From positions 5,314,501-5,378,500 of the forward strand of contig NZ_FNSW01000001.1 of assembly GCF_900104695.1 (NCBI RefSeq): a DNA stretch of 64,000 nt. Direction: 5' to 3'. Shown here in pieces: positions 61,291-64,000 of the stretch. Numbering within the stretch: position 1 is the first letter of the stretch; each line of letters starts with the position of its first letter. The DNA comes from Paenibacillus sp. GP183 (GTDB taxonomy: Bacteria > Bacillota > Bacilli > Paenibacillales > NBRC-103111). The position numbers and the translations under genes were made by a program. Under the pieces are notes generated by a model. It saw only the letters and a list, made by a program, of their open reading frames with translations. It was not told where the DNA came from and made no database searches.

Positions 61291-62169
61291 TTATGTTCCG
61301 GAGGTGGACCAGTGCGTTGGTCGAGAGAGCGACGTCGGCAGCTTGGTGTCAGCATCGCCCTTCGCCGCGTTAAGCTGGGCTTGGGTGAGAAAGATGCTCC
61401 CGGTGAGGTCGGCACCGCTGAGGTCAGTGTCCCGGAAATCAGCCCCTATGAGGTCAGCCAATCTCAGATCGGCACCGCTGAGGTCAGCGGCAATAAGGTA
61501 GGCGCCTCTCAAGTTGGCGCATCTTAGGTCGGCTCCTCTGAGATTGGCCCCGATGAGATCGACTCCTCGGCCAAAGGTCCTCTGACGTCTCGGAGGGTTC
61601 TTCAGCTTGCGGCGGGCTTCGGCTCGCACAAGCTCGCTGGTCCGTAGGTGCAGAGCATTGACATCTGCTCGGTGTGCTGCCACGTCCAGTTCCATGAGTG
61701 AGTCGGGACTGAGGCGAGTGAGCCGTTCCGTCTCATCGAGCGCCAAGCTGAGCTCACCGTGGACCGGATGGGCCGATGGCAGCGTCATCGCTTCGGTCAA
61801 ATACCAGAGCAGCTCATGAAGCTGCCTCATAATTGGGAACACCTCGAACATTTGCTTCGCAGTTCCTGGGAATTGCCGCCAGTCGTGTCCGCCGAAGGTG
61901 ACTTGGGCAACCTTTTGCCCCGCGCCGAAGCAGTCATAAACCGTGCAGCCTCGAAAGCCCAGTTGCCTAAGGCTATTGTGAACGCCGCAGCGGAAGTCTG
62001 ATTGCAGGTTGTGGCAGGACTGGCCAGCGCCTTTGTCGATCGCGAAGTCTGCCGAAGCTGCGAACGGCAGCGCGACACAGCATAGGCCGAAGCAGTTCTC
62101 GCAGTCAGCTCGCAAACTAAGGCGACTCTTGTCGGGGTATGCTTCTGAATTTTCGTGATTCTCAGACAT
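61291..62169 (-). CDS. Pentapeptide-repeat protein with Cys-rich N-terminus
   Basis: A 292-residue protein. Residues 20-80 are rich in cysteine (CENCFGLCCVALPF, CHNLQSDFRCGV, FRGCTVYDCFG), like a metal-binding or Fe-S region. A helical middle part follows. At about 203-262 there is a row of pentapeptide repeats (LIGANLRGADLRCANLRGAY), which would fold into a short right-handed beta-helix. The conserved-looking tail FLTQAQLNAAKGD precedes the end. Pentapeptide proteins such as Qnr and McbG protect gyrase, but this family has no known role. GC is about 60% in a 60-base line I counted (61381-61440), well above the flanks, suggesting transfer from a high-GC actinobacterial-type source. GGAAGGAG precedes the ATG. 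Confidence 0.85.
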   Translation of the reverse strand: MSENHENSEAYPDKSRLSLRADCENCFGLCCVALPFAASADFAIDKGAGQSCHNLQSDFRCGVHNSLRQLGFRGCTVYDCFGAGQKVAQVTFGGHDWRQFPGTAKQMFEVFPIMRQLHELLWYLTEAMTLPSAHPVHGELSLALDETERLTRLSPDSLMELDVAAHRADVNALHLRTSELVRAEARRKLKNPPRRQRTFGRGVDLIGANLRGADLRCANLRGAYLIAADLSGADLRLADLIGADFRDTDLSGADLTGSIFLTQAQLNAAKGDADTKLPTSLSRPTHWSTSGT

Positions 62170-62195
62170 GTGTGGACTCCTTCCGCATCAAATCA

Positions 62196-62237
62196 ATAAA
62201 AGCGATCAGTGTTTTTTGAACTGATCGCTTTTTATTT
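62196..62237. terminator. Hairpin with T-run between pentapeptide and prpB genes
   Basis: AAAAGCGATCAGT pairs with ACTGATCGCTTTT, with T-rich sequence on both sides, so it can act in either direction. Confidence 0.7.
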
Positions 62238-62331
62238 TACCACATAAGAAAGTTAATAATTTCGGATCCCCATTGCAAAAGCAATAGAAACTGCTAAAAA
62301 TTCTAATCGTCAAGCTCCTACGTTCTACAGC

Positions 62332-62370
62332 AAAAAAAGGATCACCTGTTCTTGTAACAGGGGGTCCTTT
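62332..62370 (-). terminator. Terminator of the prp operon
   Basis: Read on the minus strand, AAAGGACCCCCTGTT pairs with AACAGGTGATCCTTT (minor mismatches), ending in a T-run (the A-run at 62332-62338). It lies 12 bp after the prpB stop codon. Confidence 0.8.
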
Positions 62371-62381
62371 AAATTTACACT

Positions 62382-63290
62382 CTATTTGTTTGTGGGAAGT
62401 ATAGTTTTTGCAATTTTACTATCCAATGCTTCGTAATCGTAATAACGAATGGTTTCATACAGTTCTTTGCGGGTTTGCATGTCTTCCAGAGAGTTGACTT
62501 GTGTTCCTGTTTGGCTGATTTCCGCAAAAACCCGCTCGTAGGCTTTTGCGGCAACGCGCAGCGAAGTAACGGGATAAATCACCATGCTGAAGCCCCAGGA
62601 TTCGAACTGTTCAGCCGTATAATAAGGCGTTCGGCCGAACTCTGTCATATTGGCGAGCATCGGACATTGGACAGCATCGGTGAATTGTTTGAATTCCTCT
62701 TCATTTTCAAGTGCTTCCGGGAAAATGCCATCGGCACCTGCGGCCAGATATTGCTTGGCTCTTTTGATCGCCGCATCGATTCCCTCAACACTTTTTGCAT
62801 CGGTGCGTGCAACTACAAACAGGGTCGGACTGATTTCCTTGATCGTACTTATTTTTTGTGCCATTTCTTCTGCGGATACAAGGTTTTTTCCATTCAGATG
62901 ACCGCACTTTTTCGGCAATTCCTGGTCTTCAATCTGCACGGCTGCTACCTTGGCCTCAACCATTTCTTTTGCCGTTCTGGCAACGTTCAAGACTCCTCCG
63001 TAACCCGTGTCGATATCTACAAGCACAGGCAGGCAAGATGACCGAACAAGCTCACGGGCACGCTCAGCCACTTCATTGGAGTAAATCAATCCCAAATCAG
63101 GCAATCCGCGGCTTGCGGTATAAGCTGCACCCGACAAATATAAGGCTTTGAAATCGAATTGCTTGGCAACTCTTGCAGCCATCCCATCATGTGCTCCGGG
63201 GATTTTCACAATGGATCCGGACGTTACAAGCCTCCGAAACTCGGCAGCCAACTGTTTTTGATCAGGTTCTTCTTCTATTAACCAGGTCAT
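62382..63290 (-). CDS. prpB: Methylisocitrate lyase
   Basis: A 302-residue member of the isocitrate lyase/PEP mutase superfamily. The catalytic loop KKCGHLNGK at about residues 120-128 is diagnostic for PrpB. Substrate and Mg contacts are seen in LYLSGAAYTASRGLPDLGLI, VDIDTGYGG and AVQIEDQELPK. It splits 2-methylisocitrate into pyruvate and succinate, the last step of the 2-methylcitrate cycle for propionyl-CoA. ATG 63290 has GGAGG about 6 nt ahead; an ATG four codons earlier lies on that site. The prpD gene is 37 bp upstream in the same direction. Confidence 0.93.
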   Translation of the reverse strand: MTWLIEEEPDQKQLAAEFRRLVTSGSIVKIPGAHDGMAARVAKQFDFKALYLSGAAYTASRGLPDLGLIYSNEVAERARELVRSSCLPVLVDIDTGYGGVLNVARTAKEMVEAKVAAVQIEDQELPKKCGHLNGKNLVSAEEMAQKISTIKEISPTLFVVARTDAKSVEGIDAAIKRAKQYLAAGADGIFPEALENEEEFKQFTDAVQCPMLANMTEFGRTPYYTAEQFESWGFSMVIYPVTSLRVAAKAYERVFAEISQTGTQVNSLEDMQTRKELYETIRYYDYEALDSKIAKTILPTNK

Positions 63291-63326
63291 AGTTACCTCC
63301 ATTTAACACTGCAGATGCACTCTTTT

Positions 63327-64000
63327 TTAGATGACAAACAATTTTAAGTAATCCGATACCGGCATTTCAACGAGACGATCATAATCGTGGGAAATGTCCA
63401 GAATGTCAGCCGTCTTTTTTCTTGGGAATCTGGTCAGTAAATTGCTTTCGAACTTCTCCCATACTTTCGGCAAGCCATCATTGCGCCGTCTTCGATGACC
63501 GATCGGGTATTCGCAAATGATCTTATTCGACTTTGTCCCGTCCTTGAATTCTACTTGAATCGCGTTGGCAATGGAGCGCTTGTCAGGATCAAGGTAGTCT
63601 TTGCTGTATTGCTCATCCTCGATGACGACCATCTTGTCGCGTATGGCATCGATTCTGGGGTCCGCAGCCACATCATCCTCATAGTGCTCAGCTTGCAGAT
63701 TTCCGAAAATCAGGCCTATGGCGACCATGTATTGGAGGCAATGATCCCTGTCGGCAGGATTGTGAAGCTGCCCTTTCTTGTCAATGATCCGAATGGCGGA
63801 TTGATGAGTCGTCAATGTGATTTGTTGGATGTCATCCAGCCGATATTTGACAAGCTCATGTAAGTCAAATGCGCATTCGACCGCCGTTTGAGCGTGAAAC
63901 TCAGCTGGAAATGATATTTTAAAGAGAATGTTTTCCATCACATAGGAGCCAAACGGACGCCCAAGCTCCAATTTCTTGCCTTTGAACAGCACAGCCTCAA
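63327..64000 (-). CDS. prpD: 2-Methylcitrate dehydratase, C-terminal part
   Basis: About 224 C-terminal codons of a MmgE/PrpD-family protein; the frame is open to the right edge of the window. VLFKGKKLELGRPFGSYVME and ISFPAEFHAQTAVECAF are conserved PrpD blocks, and IICEYPIGHRRRR lies near the end. PrpD dehydrates 2-methylcitrate to 2-methyl-cis-aconitate. It is followed by prpB, so this is the end of a prp operon; prpC and the rest would lie outside the window. A full protein would be about 480 residues. Confidence 0.92.
   Translation of the reverse strand, partial: EAVLFKGKKLELGRPFGSYVMENILFKISFPAEFHAQTAVECAFDLHELVKYRLDDIQQITLTTHQSAIRIIDKKGQLHNPADRDHCLQYMVAIGLIFGNLQAEHYEDDVAADPRIDAIRDKMVVIEDEQYSKDYLDPDKRSIANAIQVEFKDGTKSNKIICEYPIGHRRRRNDGLPKVWEKFESNLLTRFPRKKTADILDISHDYDRLVEMPVSDYLKLFVI

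Noticed and set aside
62475-63041. 188-codon open frame on the plus strand
   Set aside because: Antisense to prpB, which has clear catalytic motifs; the translation is Cys/Phe/His-rich and matches nothing.

Overview
The window looks like chromosomal DNA from a Paenibacillus-type soil Firmicute (order Bacillales). The basis is moderate GC, strong AGGAGG-type ribosome binding sites, frequent TTG/GTG starts, CcpA-type cre sites, Lpl/Ytc-type sugar ABC transporters and YesM/YesN-type sensor pairs. This is inference from gene style, not from a marker gene. I see no rRNA, tRNA, CRISPR array, insertion sequence or prophage gene.

Layout. (1) 1-13.5 kb is a glycan-use region: the end of a lacZ-type beta-galactosidase, a GH172 (DUF2961) enzyme, a small SRPBCC protein, a GH95 enzyme, a GH95-like enzyme, a membrane-bound AraC-type regulator, and a sugar ABC transporter (two permeases and a lipoprotein). 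Cre or cre-like sites lie at 426, 4620, 9590 and 9678. (2) 13.6-21.3 kb is mixed: GntR plus SDR, FabF divergent from an MmyB-like regulator, VOC protein plus a tandem HxlR regulator, an S53 (kumamolisin-type) peptidase, and an iron-type alcohol/glycerol dehydrogenase. (3) 21.3-30.4 kb, minus strand, is a second sugar uptake locus with its own sensing module: response regulator, histidine kinase, membrane-anchored RbsB-like protein, two solute-binding lipoproteins and two permeases.

(4) 30.8-41.3 kb, plus strand, is a nearly complete reductive pyrimidine (uracil/thymine) catabolic operon: NCS1 permease, dihydropyrimidinase, a PuuE/PgdA-fold deacetylase-like protein, a class III aminotransferase, an M20-type carbamoylase, a nitrilase-type beta-ureidopropionase, PreT, PreA and a 70-residue unknown. 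(5) 41.4-43.7 kb, minus strand, is a ChbG/YdjC deacetylase with a GPH sugar symporter under a perfect-consensus cre. (6) 43.8-48.3 kb is an OmpR-type two-component system with two small membrane proteins. Both promoters carry the same three TTTAGA boxes at exact 11-bp spacing. An anchored coiled-coil protein and a broken small gene follow. (7) 48.3-51.6 kb holds a PAS histidine kinase, an arylamine N-acetyltransferase and a LysR regulator.

(8) 51.9-60.3 kb is a LysR-flanked operon of two isochorismatase-type amidohydrolase paralogues around a complete Dpp/Opp-type ABC importer (with fused ATPases) and an MFS transporter. It looks like an uptake-and-hydrolysis system for an unidentified amide and is the best candidate for an undescribed pathway here. 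(9) 60.3-64 kb holds a secreted SGNH hydrolase, a GC-rich pentapeptide-repeat protein that looks foreign, and prpB/prpD (2-methylcitrate cycle; prpD runs off the window). The propionyl-CoA expected from thymine breakdown could feed prpBD, but that link is inference.
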